This document shows, piece by piece, positions 1 to 8,209 of a stretch of 41,709 bases of DNA (the first letter of the stretch is position 1; each line of letters starts with the position of its first letter). The notes under the pieces are model-generated. The model saw nothing but the letters and a program-made list of their open reading frames with translations, was not told the origin of the DNA and ran no database searches. The translations under genes were made by a program, and so were the position numbers. Source of the DNA: Pseudomonas sp. NFIX28 (GTDB lineage: Bacteria > Pseudomonadota > Gammaproteobacteria > Pseudomonadales > Pseudomonadaceae); contig NZ_FNPW01000014.1 of NCBI RefSeq assembly GCF_900107395.1, positions 1-41,709 of the forward strand, in the 5' to 3' direction.

Positions 1-207
1 ATCGACATGCTGACCCTCGGCCAGTACCTGCAGCCGTCCCGCAGCCACTTGCCGGTGCAGCGTTTCGTGCACCCGGATACCTTCGCCTGGTTCGCCGAGG
101 AAGGTTACAAGATGGGCTTCAAGAACGTCGCTTCCGGCCCGCTGGTACGTTCCTCCTACCACGCCGACGAGCAGGCGAAGCTGGCCAAAGAAGGCCTGCT
201 CTCCTGA
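1..207 (+). CDS. lipA: Lipoyl synthase, C-terminal fragment
   Basis: This is the last 68 codons of lipoyl synthase, the radical-SAM enzyme that inserts two sulfurs into the octanoyl group on lipoyl-domain proteins (the final step of lipoate synthesis, in the cytoplasm). The reading frame is open from base 1, so the start lies outside the window. The visible part carries the family's conserved C-terminal motifs: LTLGQYLQPS near the edge, and GPLVRSSYHA before the end, including the RSSYHA segment whose serine ligates the auxiliary iron-sulfur cluster in characterised LipA proteins. The radical-SAM CxxxCxxC motif is not in the window. It ends in TGA and is followed directly by a strong hairpin terminator. 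Identification is secure despite the truncation. Confidence 0.95.
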   Translation: MDMLTLGQYLQPSRSHLPVQRFVHPDTFAWFAEEGYKMGFKNVASGPLVRSSYHADEQAKLAKEGLLS

Positions 208-214
208 TGTAATG

Positions 215-248
215 CGCCCGCAAGGTCCCTCCTTGCGGGCGTCATTTT
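215..248 (+). terminator. Rho-independent terminator after lipA
   Basis: An 11-bp perfect stem (CGCCCGCAAGG at 215-225 with CCTTGCGGGCG at 231-241) closes a 5-base loop and is followed by TCATTTT. It starts 7 bases after the lipA stop codon, so it most likely ends the lipA transcript. Confidence 0.85.
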
Positions 249-374
249 CCGTTACACCCGCGTCTCCCTCCCTGTTCCGACTTTTCCTGCAAGCGCCGTG
301 GCGTTTCAGCACTTCTGTTTGCCCGCTTTCATGTCTACTGTGCACTAGAGAATCCACACAGGGAGAACCATTGG

Positions 375-1322
375 ATGACCCTCCAACCGACTGACGTCCT
401 TTGTGCGCAACGTCCCGTCCCGGCGCTGCCTTCGCAAGGGTTGATCGGCTTGATTGCACCTGCCGGGCCTGCTGCCCTGGATACCGAGCGCGCTGCCCGC
501 TGGATGCGTACTCGAGGTTATTCGCTGCGGATTTACCCAGGGGTGCAACAAAAGGACGGCTATCTGGCCGGTAGCGACGAGGTGCGCCTGGACGACCTGC
601 ACGCTGCCTTCGCCGATGCCGATGTCGATGCGATCCTGTGCCTGCGGGGCGGCTACGGCAGCCCACGCTTGCTCGACCGCGTCGATTTTGACCTGCTGCG
701 CCGGCATGCCAAGCCGTTTGTCGGTTACAGCGATATCACCGCGCTGCACCTGGCCATCAATCGCCACGCGGGGTTTGTCACCTTTCACGGGCCGATGCTC
801 AACGCCGACCTGCTGGGCGACAAGCAAGCGCCGACCGAGTCCTCGCTGTTCAGCCTGCTCAGGGGGCAGCTGAAAGCCGGTAGCCTGCTGGCGCATCCTG
901 CGGCTTATCCGTTGGCCACCATTGAGCCAGGCATTGCCTGTGGCCAATTGCTGGGGGGCAATCTGTCGTTGATTGCGGCAACCATGGGCACGCCGTATGA
1001 GATCAATGGCGACGGCGTCATTCTGTTTATCGAAGATATCAACGAACCGCTGTACCGGATCGACCGTCTGCTGACGCACCTGCGCCTGGCTGGCAAGCTC
1101 GACAGACTTCGCGGTGTCTTGGTGGGAGATGTCGCAGGAGTTGAGCCAAAGGCGTTTGCCGGGCTGCTCAAGCAGACCTTCGAGCCCTTGCGCATTCCGG
1201 TGCTGGCCGGATGGCGTAGCGGGCATTGCGATCCGAACCTGACCTTGCCATTGGGGGCGATGGTCAGGCTGGATGCGGGGGAGAAGCAGCTGGTCCTGGA
1301 GCAGGATGTGGTCTTCGGCTGA
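375..1322 (+). CDS. ldcA: Muramoyltetrapeptide LD-carboxypeptidase (peptidase family S66)
   Basis: A 315-residue cytoplasmic serine peptidase of family S66. It removes the terminal D-alanine from murein tetrapeptides during peptidoglycan recycling. The Ser-Glu-His triad of the family is visible: nucleophile Ser119 in GYSDIT, Glu220 in FIEDI, and His284 in SGHCDPN. The RGGYG motif typical of the family is at residues 91-95. Length and motif spacing match the P. aeruginosa LdcA type. The ATG at 375 has GGGAG about nine bases upstream. The gene has its own intergenic region after the lipA terminator and converges on the lytic transglycosylase gene, another murein enzyme. S66 also contains microcin-C self-immunity enzymes (MccF), but the genomic context here favours recycling. 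Confidence 0.9.
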   Translation: MTLQPTDVLCAQRPVPALPSQGLIGLIAPAGPAALDTERAARWMRTRGYSLRIYPGVQQKDGYLAGSDEVRLDDLHAAFADADVDAILCLRGGYGSPRLLDRVDFDLLRRHAKPFVGYSDITALHLAINRHAGFVTFHGPMLNADLLGDKQAPTESSLFSLLRGQLKAGSLLAHPAAYPLATIEPGIACGQLLGGNLSLIAATMGTPYEINGDGVILFIEDINEPLYRIDRLLTHLRLAGKLDRLRGVLVGDVAGVEPKAFAGLLKQTFEPLRIPVLAGWRSGHCDPNLTLPLGAMVRLDAGEKQLVLEQDVVFG

Positions 1323-1392
1323 TCAGTCTGTATCCAAAGCCCTGGGAACGAACTTGCTCGCGATGGCGCCGGTGCTGTCTACCCTGATTTGA

Positions 1393-1406
1393 GGGCGCCG
1401 GCGCCC
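1393..1406. repeat. GC-rich palindrome between convergent murein genes
   Basis: GGGCGCCGGCGCCC is a perfect 14-base palindrome four bases beyond the end of the transglycosylase gene. It lies in an 88-bp convergent gap that also holds a REP-like piece (CTTGCTCGCGAT at 1353-1364). It may help end transcription from both sides, but there is no T-tract. Confidence 0.4.
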
Positions 1407-1410
1407 GCCC

Positions 1411-2733
1411 TCAACGCGAGCGCAGGCTCTCGAGCAGCTTGTGGGTCGGGTAACCGTCGGCGGGCCAGCCCAGCGATTGCTGCGCACTGCGAATCGCCTT
1501 GCGGGTATTGGCGCCGATAATGCCGTCCGGGTTGCCGGCATCGTAATTGTTGGCGCTGAGCAGGTTCTGCAACTCGATACGCTCGGAGCGGCTGAGAGGC
1601 ATGTCGTCTTTCGGCCAGACGCCGTTGATCAAGCCTGAACCGTTGAAGCGTTGCGACAACAGGTTCACCGCCAAGGCATAGGACGACGAATTGTTGTATT
1701 TCAAGACAGCGCGGAAGTTGTCGAGAATCAGGAACGCCGGACCGCGATAACCTGCCGGCAGCAGCAAAGCTGCCGAAAGCTGCTCGGAGCCAGCAGGCAC
1801 GGCGGCACCGTTGGGCAGCTTCATGCCCAGGCGCATCCATTCGGCCACCGGTTTACGGATCGCGCCGTCCGCCAGCGCATAGTCGAAGCCGTTCGCCAAC
1901 TGCACTTCAAAGCCCCATGGCTGGCCTTTCTGCCAGCCGGAGCTTTGCAGGTAGTGGGCGGTCGAGGCCAGGGCGTCGGCCGGGCTGTTCCAGATGTCGC
2001 GGCGGCCATCACCGTCGAAGTCCACGGCGTGGGTGTTGTAAGTGGTCGGAATGAACTGGGTCTGCCCCATCGCGCCGGCCCAGGAGCCAAGCATCTTCTC
2101 GGGTTGGATATCGCCGTGCTGGAGGATCTGCAGGGCGGCCAGCAGCTGGCTATTGGCAAAGGCCGGGCGACGGCCTTCGTAGGCCAGGGTCGCGAGCGAA
2201 CGGATCACCGATTTGTTGCCCTGGAACTCACCGAAGTTGCTTTCCATGCCCCAGACCGCCACCAGTGCCTGGCGGTCGACGCCATAACGCTGTTCGATCT
2301 GCTGCAGGATGTCGGCGTACTGATTGACCAGCGCCTGGCCCTTGCGCACGCGCAGTGGTGACAGGGCGCCGTCGAGGTATTCCCACACCGGCCGGGTGAA
2401 CTCCGGCTGGCTGCGGTCGGCCTTGATCACGCCCATGTCCGGGGTAATGCCGGCGAATACACGGTCGAAAAGATCGGCGCGAATCCCCGCGTTCAGAGCC
2501 TCGACACGGAACCCGGCCTGCCATTGGGCAAAGGTCTGGGTTGGCTGGATATCCAGGTTATCGACGGCCAGCGGGGCAACGGTTGCAGGCGCGGCGAGAG
2601 GGGCGGTTGGAATGCTTTGGAGTGGCTGGGCATCGGCGGCGGTGGGTTTTTCCGCGCAGGCGACGAGCAGGGCAAGGCTGGAGGCAGCGATCAGTTGGCG
2701 CAGGTGCCAACGACGGGAAATACAAAAGGGCAT
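1411..2733 (-). CDS. Lytic murein transglycosylase, MltB/SltB type, with C-terminal peptidoglycan-binding domain
   Basis: A 440-residue enzyme that cleaves the MurNAc-GlcNAc bond with formation of 1,6-anhydro-MurNAc (glycoside hydrolase family 103). The catalytic domain spans about residues 65-365, with the catalytic glutamate in WGMESNFG (Glu164) and GQTQFIPTTY at about 223-232. A PG_binding_1 domain occupies about 378-436. The N-terminus has a basic, then hydrophobic stretch ending in LLVAC (Cys26), which reads as a lipoprotein signal with Ala at +2, implying outer-membrane anchoring. I chose the ATG at 2733 because it begins this signal; an upstream in-frame extension would add an unrelated 68 residues. 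Position near arfA and holA suggests the orthologue of P. aeruginosa SltB3, so I leave the symbol blank rather than call it mltB. Confidence 0.9.
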   Translation of the reverse strand: MPFCISRRWHLRQLIAASSLALLVACAEKPTAADAQPLQSIPTAPLAAPATVAPLAVDNLDIQPTQTFAQWQAGFRVEALNAGIRADLFDRVFAGITPDMGVIKADRSQPEFTRPVWEYLDGALSPLRVRKGQALVNQYADILQQIEQRYGVDRQALVAVWGMESNFGEFQGNKSVIRSLATLAYEGRRPAFANSQLLAALQILQHGDIQPEKMLGSWAGAMGQTQFIPTTYNTHAVDFDGDGRRDIWNSPADALASTAHYLQSSGWQKGQPWGFEVQLANGFDYALADGAIRKPVAEWMRLGMKLPNGAAVPAGSEQLSAALLLPAGYRGPAFLILDNFRAVLKYNNSSSYALAVNLLSQRFNGSGLINGVWPKDDMPLSRSERIELQNLLSANNYDAGNPDGIIGANTRKAIRSAQQSLGWPADGYPTHKLLESLRSR

Positions 2734-2794
2734 GCACAGGTCCAGAGGATACGAATCAGATACAGACCTTATCACGCCGGCGGGGTTCTCTGCT

Positions 2795-2956
2795 TTATGC
2801 AGCCAGAAAGTAAGAAGCCTCCCAGCTTTTAGACTGGAAGGCTTCGCGGCGGTAGCTGCCTTTGCCCTTGGCGGGTCGTTCCTGACGGCTGCGGAACAGT
2901 GGCTGGGCGATGATGGATTTGGCCTTGTTGGGGCCATGCTTGGATGGCTTGCTCAT
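2795..2956 (-). CDS. arfA: Alternative ribosome-rescue factor ArfA
   Basis: A 53-codon gene starting MSKPSKHG and ending YFLAA. ArfA recognises ribosomes stalled on mRNA lacking a stop codon and recruits RF2 to release the peptide, as a backup to tmRNA trans-translation. The family signature is clear: PLFRSRQE at residues 20-27, the conserved basic block KGKGSYRR (30-37), then WEAS (45-48). As in E. coli arfA, a stem-loop is embedded in the 3' end of the coding sequence (2814-2845), so much of the mRNA is expected to end before the stop codon and the full-length product to be tagged by tmRNA. This makes expression rise only when trans-translation fails. Small size means it is easily missed by gene callers. 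It sits alone between the transglycosylase and holA genes. Confidence 0.88.
   Translation of the reverse strand: MSKPSKHGPNKAKSIIAQPLFRSRQERPAKGKGSYRREAFQSKSWEASYFLAA
2814..2845 (-). promoter_or_regulatory. Hairpin inside the arfA coding sequence (nonstop-mRNA switch)
   Basis: On the transcribed strand GAAGCCTTCCAG pairs with CTGGGAGGCTTC (12 bp, one G-U) around the 8-base loop TCTAAAAG. It covers codons for residues 38-48, before the TAA stop, and is followed by TTACTTTCT. In E. coli the equivalent hairpin is an RNase III cleavage site and partial terminator that creates nonstop arfA mRNA. Confidence 0.75.
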
Positions 2957-3119
2957 ATTGGGTTCTCGCTTTAGGTGGTTTTTTGCGTGGCAGATGATCG
3001 GCCAGCTTCAACCCGTTGTCCAGCCCCACAATCTGTAGGGCTTTTCGCCAACCGGCAGCAACGAGCCTGCTGGCGATCGGCAATCCTCGGGGCGTCGAAG
3101 TGGTCTGGGCCAGCGTTAT

Positions 3120-3135
3120 CGCGAGCAAGCTCGCG
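3120..3135. repeat. REP palindrome (CGCGAGC-AA-GCTCGCG)
   Basis: A single copy of the short palindrome common in fluorescent pseudomonads, 14 bases beyond the 3' end of holA and upstream of arfA. It probably stabilises or terminates the holA transcript. Confidence 0.6.
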
Positions 3136-3149
3136 CCTGCAACGGGGGG

Positions 3150-4187
3150 TTATTCGGCGGGGAGAGGCAGGCGTTGGCCAGCCATCAGCAGCGACAGGCG
3201 GCTCAGGCTGCTCCAGGGCGAGCCGGCGGCCTGTCCCTTGATTTGCGCGTCGATGCGCTGGGCGTCCAGCAGCAATTGTGCCCAGCGCGGCGCTGAATAG
3301 CGCTGCAGGGCCTTGCTCATCAGCGGCTTGCGTTTGTCCCAGATGGGCGGGCGAGCCTGGCTGAACACCTTGTCCAGCGGAGTGCCCTGGCTGTATTGCA
3401 GCGACATATTGGCCAGCGAGCGCAGCTCCCGGGACAGCGCCCAGAGAATCACCGGAGGCTCGACGCCTTCACCGCGCAAGCCTTCGAGCATGCGCAGCGC
3501 ATGCGCCGCTTCGCCATTGAGGATGGCATCCACCAGCCCGAAAACGTCGAAGCGCGCGCTGTCGGCCACGGCCGCCTGCACGGTTTCCACCGTGATCTGG
3601 CCGCCTTCGGCCATCAGCTTGAGCTTTTCGATTTCCTGGGCGGCAGCCAGCAGGTTGCCTTCGACCCTGGCCGCGATCAGTTCCACGGCATCCTGGCTGG
3701 CGGACAGTCCGGCCTGGGACAGGCGTTGGCGAATCCATTGTGGCAGCTGGTTGGCGTCGACCGGCCAGATCTGGATGAACTGGGTGTGTTCGCCTTCGAT
3801 CAGCGCCTTGCCCCATTTGGTCTTTTGCGCACTGCCGTCGAGCTTGGGCAGGCTGATCAGCAGCAGGGTGTCTTCGGCCGGCCGTGAACAGTATTCGATA
3901 AAGGCCGCGGCGCCCTTGTCACCGGGCTTGCCCGAAGGCAGGCGCAGTTCCAGCAGGCGTTTTTCGGCAAACAACGACATGCTCGCGCCGGCTTGCAGCA
4001 GCGTTCCCCAATCGAAATTGGCATCGGCGCTGAAAACCTGGCGTTCATCGAAGCCTTGCTGGCGAGCGGCGGTACGAATCGCATCGGCGGCTTCCTGGCA
4101 CAGCAACGGATCATCGCCACTGATGACATAGATCGGGGCGAGTGCGCCTTGCAGGTGTTTGCCGAGTTGAGCGGGGGCGAGTTTCAT
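3150..4187 (-). CDS. holA: DNA polymerase III delta subunit
   Basis: A 345-residue protein matching HolA, the clamp-loader subunit that opens the beta sliding clamp for loading on primed DNA. The N-terminus MKLAPAQL followed by YVISGDDPLL (about 20-29) is the family hallmark, and the AAA+-like fold then a helical collar domain follow in the expected length. The AAA+ P-loop is absent, as is normal for delta. I chose ATG 4187; an in-frame upstream codon would add 12 residues of intergenic origin. No good Shine-Dalgarno is visible before it, and it starts 39 bases after lptE ends, with a GC hairpin between, so translation may depend on reading through from lptE. The order leuS-lptE-holA on one strand is conserved in gammaproteobacteria. 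Confidence 0.95.
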   Translation of the reverse strand: MKLAPAQLGKHLQGALAPIYVISGDDPLLCQEAADAIRTAARQQGFDERQVFSADANFDWGTLLQAGASMSLFAEKRLLELRLPSGKPGDKGAAAFIEYCSRPAEDTLLLISLPKLDGSAQKTKWGKALIEGEHTQFIQIWPVDANQLPQWIRQRLSQAGLSASQDAVELIAARVEGNLLAAAQEIEKLKLMAEGGQITVETVQAAVADSARFDVFGLVDAILNGEAAHALRMLEGLRGEGVEPPVILWALSRELRSLANMSLQYSQGTPLDKVFSQARPPIWDKRKPLMSKALQRYSAPRWAQLLLDAQRIDAQIKGQAAGSPWSSLSRLSLLMAGQRLPLPAE

Positions 4188-4201
4188 AAGGAGGGGCAAG
4201 C

Positions 4202-4219
4202 GGGGCGCCTGGGCGCCCC
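4202..4219 (-). other. GC hairpin between lptE and holA
   Basis: GGGGCGCC and GGCGCCCC form an 8-bp perfect stem with a 2-base centre in the 39-bp gap between lptE and holA. There is no T-tract, so a processing, stability or translation-coupling role is more likely than full termination. Confidence 0.45.
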
Positions 4220-4226
4220 ACAAGAT

Positions 4227-4832
4227 TTACTGGTTCGGCAGCTGCATGGGCGACTGCTGCGGGGTTTCCGCCTCAGCCTTCTGCGCGGCTTCCAGTGCGT
4301 CGGCTTCGGCCTTGGCACGGGCATCCGCGGTCTGCTGCAATTGCTCAAGCTGGGTCGGGGTCAGCAGTTGCAGGCGCAGCATCATGTTCTGCACCAGGTC
4401 GCGACGCATTTCCTTGCGTGCTTCCAGCGACTCCTGGTCGGAACCCACCAGGTTGTTGCCGTCGTGGATGTAGACCTTCTGCACTTGCAGCTTGTCGCTG
4501 AGCAGCGTCTGGTTGTTCTGGCCCTGGATGTCGTAGTTCAGCACGGTGGTCAGTTCATATTCGGCCGAACGACCGGCACCGGCGTAGCTGAGGCTGCGCT
4601 GGGATTCCTGTTCGCGGGTCAGCACCAGCTTGTAGGGCGCGCCGGCATAGACCTTGACGCCACTGCTTTGCAGAACCTGGCGCAGCTGGGTCACGGTTTC
4701 GCCATAAGCGTTGCGGGCGCTCAGGTCGAGTTCCTTGATCGCCAGTTCGGTGGTGCCGGTACCGCGCAGCTGAAAGCCGCAGGCGCTCAGCAGTACGGCC
4801 AGGCCCATCACCAGGAGGTTGCGTTTGATCAT
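4227..4832 (-). CDS. lptE: LPS-assembly lipoprotein LptE
   Basis: A 201-residue outer-membrane lipoprotein that plugs the LptD barrel and helps deliver lipopolysaccharide to the cell surface. A type II signal ends in LLSACGFQLRG, with the acylated cysteine at residue 18; CGFQLRG is the classic LptE/RlpB start of the mature protein. The core (about 20-160) has the expected length. The C-terminal ~40 residues are rich in Gln, Ala and Glu and probably helical, as in Pseudomonas orthologues. GGGGAG lies about eight bases upstream of the ATG. It lies 88 bases downstream of leuS and upstream of holA in a likely operon. Confidence 0.95.
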   Translation of the reverse strand: MIKRNLLVMGLAVLLSACGFQLRGTGTTELAIKELDLSARNAYGETVTQLRQVLQSSGVKVYAGAPYKLVLTREQESQRSLSYAGAGRSAEYELTTVLNYDIQGQNNQTLLSDKLQVQKVYIHDGNNLVGSDQESLEARKEMRRDLVQNMMLRLQLLTPTQLEQLQQTADARAKAEADALEAAQKAEAETPQQSPMQLPNQ

Positions 4833-4920
4833 CTTGTTGCTCCCCTTGAAACCATGTGGGCCGACAGGGCGGCCCTGGAGGTTTTATTCGGCGCCAACCT
4901 TGAGCTGGCGCCTGATCCAA

Positions 4921-7527
4921 TTAGCTAGCGACGATATTGACCAGCTTGCCAGGCACAACGATCACTTTGCGAATCGTCAGGCCTTCGGTGAAGCGCAGCA
5001 CGTTCTCGTTGGTCCGGGCGGCGGCTTCGATCTCTTCACGGCTGGCGCTGGCCGGCATTTCGATCTGGCCACGCAGTTTGCCATTCACTTGAATGACCAG
5101 TTGCAGGCTGTCCTGAACCAGTGCGTTCTCATCCAGCACGGGCCAGCCGGCGTCGATGATGGCGCCGCTGCGACCCAGCCGGCTCCACAACTCGTGGCTG
5201 ATGTGCGGAGTGATCGGAGCCAGCAACAGGGCCACGGTTTCCAGGCCTTCGTGCAACAGGGCACGGTCTTGAGGAGTGGCTTGCGGTGCTTTTTCCAGCA
5301 CGTTCATCAACGTCATGACCTGAGCGATGGCGGTGTTGAATTTGTGATGCTGGCCGACGTCCTGGCTGGCTTGCTTGATCGCCAGGTGGATGGCGCGACG
5401 AATGACTTTCTGTTCGTCGTTCAGCGTGGCCAGTTCCAGCGCGCTCGGCAGGCCCTGGGCGACGTGGGCCTGGGCCAGGCGCCAGACACGCTTGAGGAAG
5501 CGATGGGCACCCTCGACGCCGGAGTCGGACCATTCCAGGCTCATGTCGGGTGGCGAAGCGAACATCATGAACAGGCGGCAGGTGTCCGCGCCGTATTGTT
5601 CGATCATCGACTGAGGATCGACGCCGTTGTTCTTCGACTTGGCCATCTTTTCGGTGCCGCCGATTTCCACCGGCAGGCCATCGCTGATCAGCTTGGCGCC
5701 GACGATCTTGGCCTTGCTGTCACGTTCCAGCTCGACATCGGCCGGGTTGTACCAGGTGTAGGCGCCATTGGCTTCGCGGCGATAGTAGGTCTCGGCGACC
5801 ACCATGCCTTGCGTCAACAGGTTCTTGAACGGTTCGTTGGAGCTGACCAGGCCTTCGTCGCGCATCAGCTTGTGGAAGAAGCGGGCGTAGAGCAGGTGCA
5901 GGATCGCGTGTTCGATACCGCCGATGTACTGGTCCACCGGCAGCCAGTGGTTGGCCGCGGCCGGGTCGACCAGGCCACCCTCGTATTTTGGCGAAGCGTA
6001 GCGGGCGTAGTACCACGAGGACTCGACGAAGGTGTCCATGGTGTCGGTTTCACGCTTGGCGGGCTTGCCGCATTTCGGGCAGCTGCATTCGTAGAATTCG
6101 GGCATGCGCGCCAGTGGCGAGCCAGCGCCGTCCGGCACCACGTCTTCCGGCAGGACTACCGGCAGTTGGTCTTGCGGTACCGGTACATCGCCACAGCTGT
6201 CGCAGTGGATGATCGGGATCGGGCAGCCCCAGTAGCGCTGGCGGCTGATGCCCCAGTCGCGCAGGCGGAACTGGGTACGGGACTGGCCGAGGTTTTTCTT
6301 CAGCAGGGCAACTTCGATGGCGTCGAAGGCGCCGGCAAAGTCCAGGCCGTTGAACTCGCCGGAGTTGATCAGTTCGCCGTGCTCGCCGTAGGCGTCCTGC
6401 CAAGGCGCGGGCGTTTCGTCGCCGGCGCTGGTGCGCACCACGTTCTTGATCGGCAGGTTGTACTTGGTGGCGAATTCATAGTCGCGTTCGTCGTGCGCCG
6501 GCACGGCCATGACCGCGCCATCGCCGTAGTGCATCAGCACGTAGTTGGCGACCCATACCGGAAGCTTTTCACCGGTCAGCGGGTGCTCGACGAACAGCGA
6601 AGTCGGCAGGCCTTTCTTCTCTTGAGTGGCGATGTCGGCTTCGGCGACGCTGCCGCCCTTGCATTCGGCGATAAAGGCTTGCAGCGCCGGATCGTTCTGT
6701 GCCGCCAGGGTGGCCAGCGGGTGCTCGGCGGCCACGGCAACGTAGGTCGCGCCCATCAGCGTGTCGGGGCGAGTGGTGAAGACTTTCAGTGCGCCCGCTT
6801 CGCCGATGGAGGCTTGGTCGTAGGGGAATTGCACTTCCATGCCACGGGATTTGCCGATCCAGTTGCGTTGCATGGTCTTGACCTGCTCGGGCCAGCCCGG
6901 AAGCTCGTCGAGACTCTCCAGCAGCTCATCCGCGTAGGCGGTGATCTTGAAGTAGTACATCGGGATTTCGCGCTTTTCGATCAGCGCGCCGGAGCGCCAG
7001 CCGCGACCGTCGATCACCTGTTCGTTGGCCAGGACGGTCTGGTCGATCGGGTCCCAGTTCACGGTGCCGTTCTTGCGGTAGATCACGCCTTTCTCGAACA
7101 GGCGAGTGAACAGCCATTGTTCCCAGCGGTAGTAGTCCGGCTTGCAGGTAGTGACTTCGCGGGACCAGTCCACCGCCAGGCCCAGGCTGCGCAGCTGGGA
7201 CTTCATGTAGGCGATGTTTTCGTAGGTCCACTTGGCTGGTGCGACGTTGTTCTTCATCGCGGCGTTTTCCGCCGGCATGCCGAAGGCGTCCCAACCCATG
7301 GGTTGCAGTACGTTCTTGCCTTGCATGCGCTGGTAGCGGGAGATCACGTCGCCGATGGTGTAGTTACGCACGTGCCCCATGTGTAGCTTGCCGCTGGGGT
7401 AAGGGAACATCGACAGGCAGTAGTAAGTCTCCTTGCCTGGCTGTTCACTGACTTCAAAGGACTTTTGCTCGTCCCAGAACGACTGGGCGGCGGCTTCGAT
7501 TTCACGGGGCTGATAGTGTTCGTGCAT
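4921..7527 (-). CDS. leuS: Leucyl-tRNA synthetase
   Basis: An 868-residue class I aminoacyl-tRNA synthetase that charges tRNA-Leu in the cytoplasm. The start MHEHYQPREIE is typical of the family. The HIGH signature appears as HMGH (49-52), the usual LeuRS form, in a context reading FPYPSGKLHMGHVRNYTIGD. The inserted CP1 editing domain occupies about residues 220-410. The second catalytic signature reads KMAKS (627-631) in place of KMSKS, with the downstream KNNGVDP intact. An anticodon-binding domain and the small C-terminal domain complete the normal length. I chose ATG 7527 over an in-frame start 42 bases upstream because of this N-terminus. First gene of leuS-lptE-holA. Confidence 0.97.
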   Translation of the reverse strand: MHEHYQPREIEAAAQSFWDEQKSFEVSEQPGKETYYCLSMFPYPSGKLHMGHVRNYTIGDVISRYQRMQGKNVLQPMGWDAFGMPAENAAMKNNVAPAKWTYENIAYMKSQLRSLGLAVDWSREVTTCKPDYYRWEQWLFTRLFEKGVIYRKNGTVNWDPIDQTVLANEQVIDGRGWRSGALIEKREIPMYYFKITAYADELLESLDELPGWPEQVKTMQRNWIGKSRGMEVQFPYDQASIGEAGALKVFTTRPDTLMGATYVAVAAEHPLATLAAQNDPALQAFIAECKGGSVAEADIATQEKKGLPTSLFVEHPLTGEKLPVWVANYVLMHYGDGAVMAVPAHDERDYEFATKYNLPIKNVVRTSAGDETPAPWQDAYGEHGELINSGEFNGLDFAGAFDAIEVALLKKNLGQSRTQFRLRDWGISRQRYWGCPIPIIHCDSCGDVPVPQDQLPVVLPEDVVPDGAGSPLARMPEFYECSCPKCGKPAKRETDTMDTFVESSWYYARYASPKYEGGLVDPAAANHWLPVDQYIGGIEHAILHLLYARFFHKLMRDEGLVSSNEPFKNLLTQGMVVAETYYRREANGAYTWYNPADVELERDSKAKIVGAKLISDGLPVEIGGTEKMAKSKNNGVDPQSMIEQYGADTCRLFMMFASPPDMSLEWSDSGVEGAHRFLKRVWRLAQAHVAQGLPSALELATLNDEQKVIRRAIHLAIKQASQDVGQHHKFNTAIAQVMTLMNVLEKAPQATPQDRALLHEGLETVALLLAPITPHISHELWSRLGRSGAIIDAGWPVLDENALVQDSLQLVIQVNGKLRGQIEMPASASREEIEAAARTNENVLRFTEGLTIRKVIVVPGKLVNIVAS

Positions 7528-7786
7528 GGCTACTTTTGAACTGAATAGGGGTGGCCTAATCCTCTTCAATGCAACGTTGGGCGGTGATGGCGCCAGATGT
7601 GGCGTTTTCGCTACCCAGTCGAGCTGGAAGTGGAGTTACAGGAAGCGCCGTAGCATACATGACCGCGCTCTGCCGAGGGAAACCCTGATTACGCGCCGTG
7701 GGCCGTTGGTCGCGGCATCCGGCCGGTTTCGGCAGTGCGGCTAAGCTCAAAAAGGGGAGTGAGTCTTACTTTCATGAGGTGAGTGG

Positions 7787-8107
7787 ATGGTTGAGTCGCA
7801 GCGAAAAGTCACAAAACCCGAGTTGTACGAACGATTGATCGATCGTCTGGCTTTGGCTTTGGACGCGGCGAAAACAGCAGGGAGCTTGCGGGATGAGCGT
7901 CCCCTGGAGTTGGAGTTGCGTGGCCTGAGTCATGCCGAGTTCGAGATGATCAAGGCCTATCTGGATCGCAGTGAGCGTGAGACGCAATTGAGCGTGCTCG
8001 AATGCCTGAGGCACGAGGTGACTCCACATTCGGCCAAGGTCATCTGGTTGAAAGACAAGGTGCCCACACGGGATGCGGTAAAGGTCCGATCCCTACAGTT
8101 CAAATAA
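7787..8107 (+). CDS. Conserved hypothetical protein, 106 residues
   Basis: A small soluble, charged protein starting MVESQRKVTK. I do not recognise a named domain. It is predicted mostly helical, has no signal peptide, membrane segment, or cysteine cluster (a single Cys), and ends VRSLQFK. The ATG at 7787 is preceded by GAGGTGAGTGG, giving a reasonable ribosome-binding site. It is divergent from leuS across 259 bp with no other gene, and a pseudomonad orthologue in the same place between leuS and lnt is known from memory. Coding is supported by codon use and by the conserved position; function is unknown. Confidence 0.75.
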   Translation: MVESQRKVTKPELYERLIDRLALALDAAKTAGSLRDERPLELELRGLSHAEFEMIKAYLDRSERETQLSVLECLRHEVTPHSAKVIWLKDKVPTRDAVKVRSLQFK

Positions 8108-8108
8108 A

Positions 8109-8135
8109 TGCGCAGCCCATTCGGGCATCTGCGCA
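8109..8135. other. Hairpin just after the 106-residue ORF
   Basis: TGCGCAG (8109-8115) pairs with CTGCGCA (8129-8135); an alternative inner pairing GCCC/GGGC is possible. It begins one base after the stop codon but has no T-tract, so it is a weak terminator candidate. Confidence 0.4.
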
Positions 8136-8209
8136 ATGTCGACGCCGCGTACCTTGTGCGTGAAATCTGTTTCGTATCTGTTGTTGCTTTGCTTTTACCC
8201 ACTTAGGCT

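Noticed and set aside
4819..7386. An 855-codon open frame on the strand opposite leuS
   Set aside because: It is antisense to a certain gene and arises from the GC-rich codon bias that removes stops on the opposite strand; the protein has no recognisable features.
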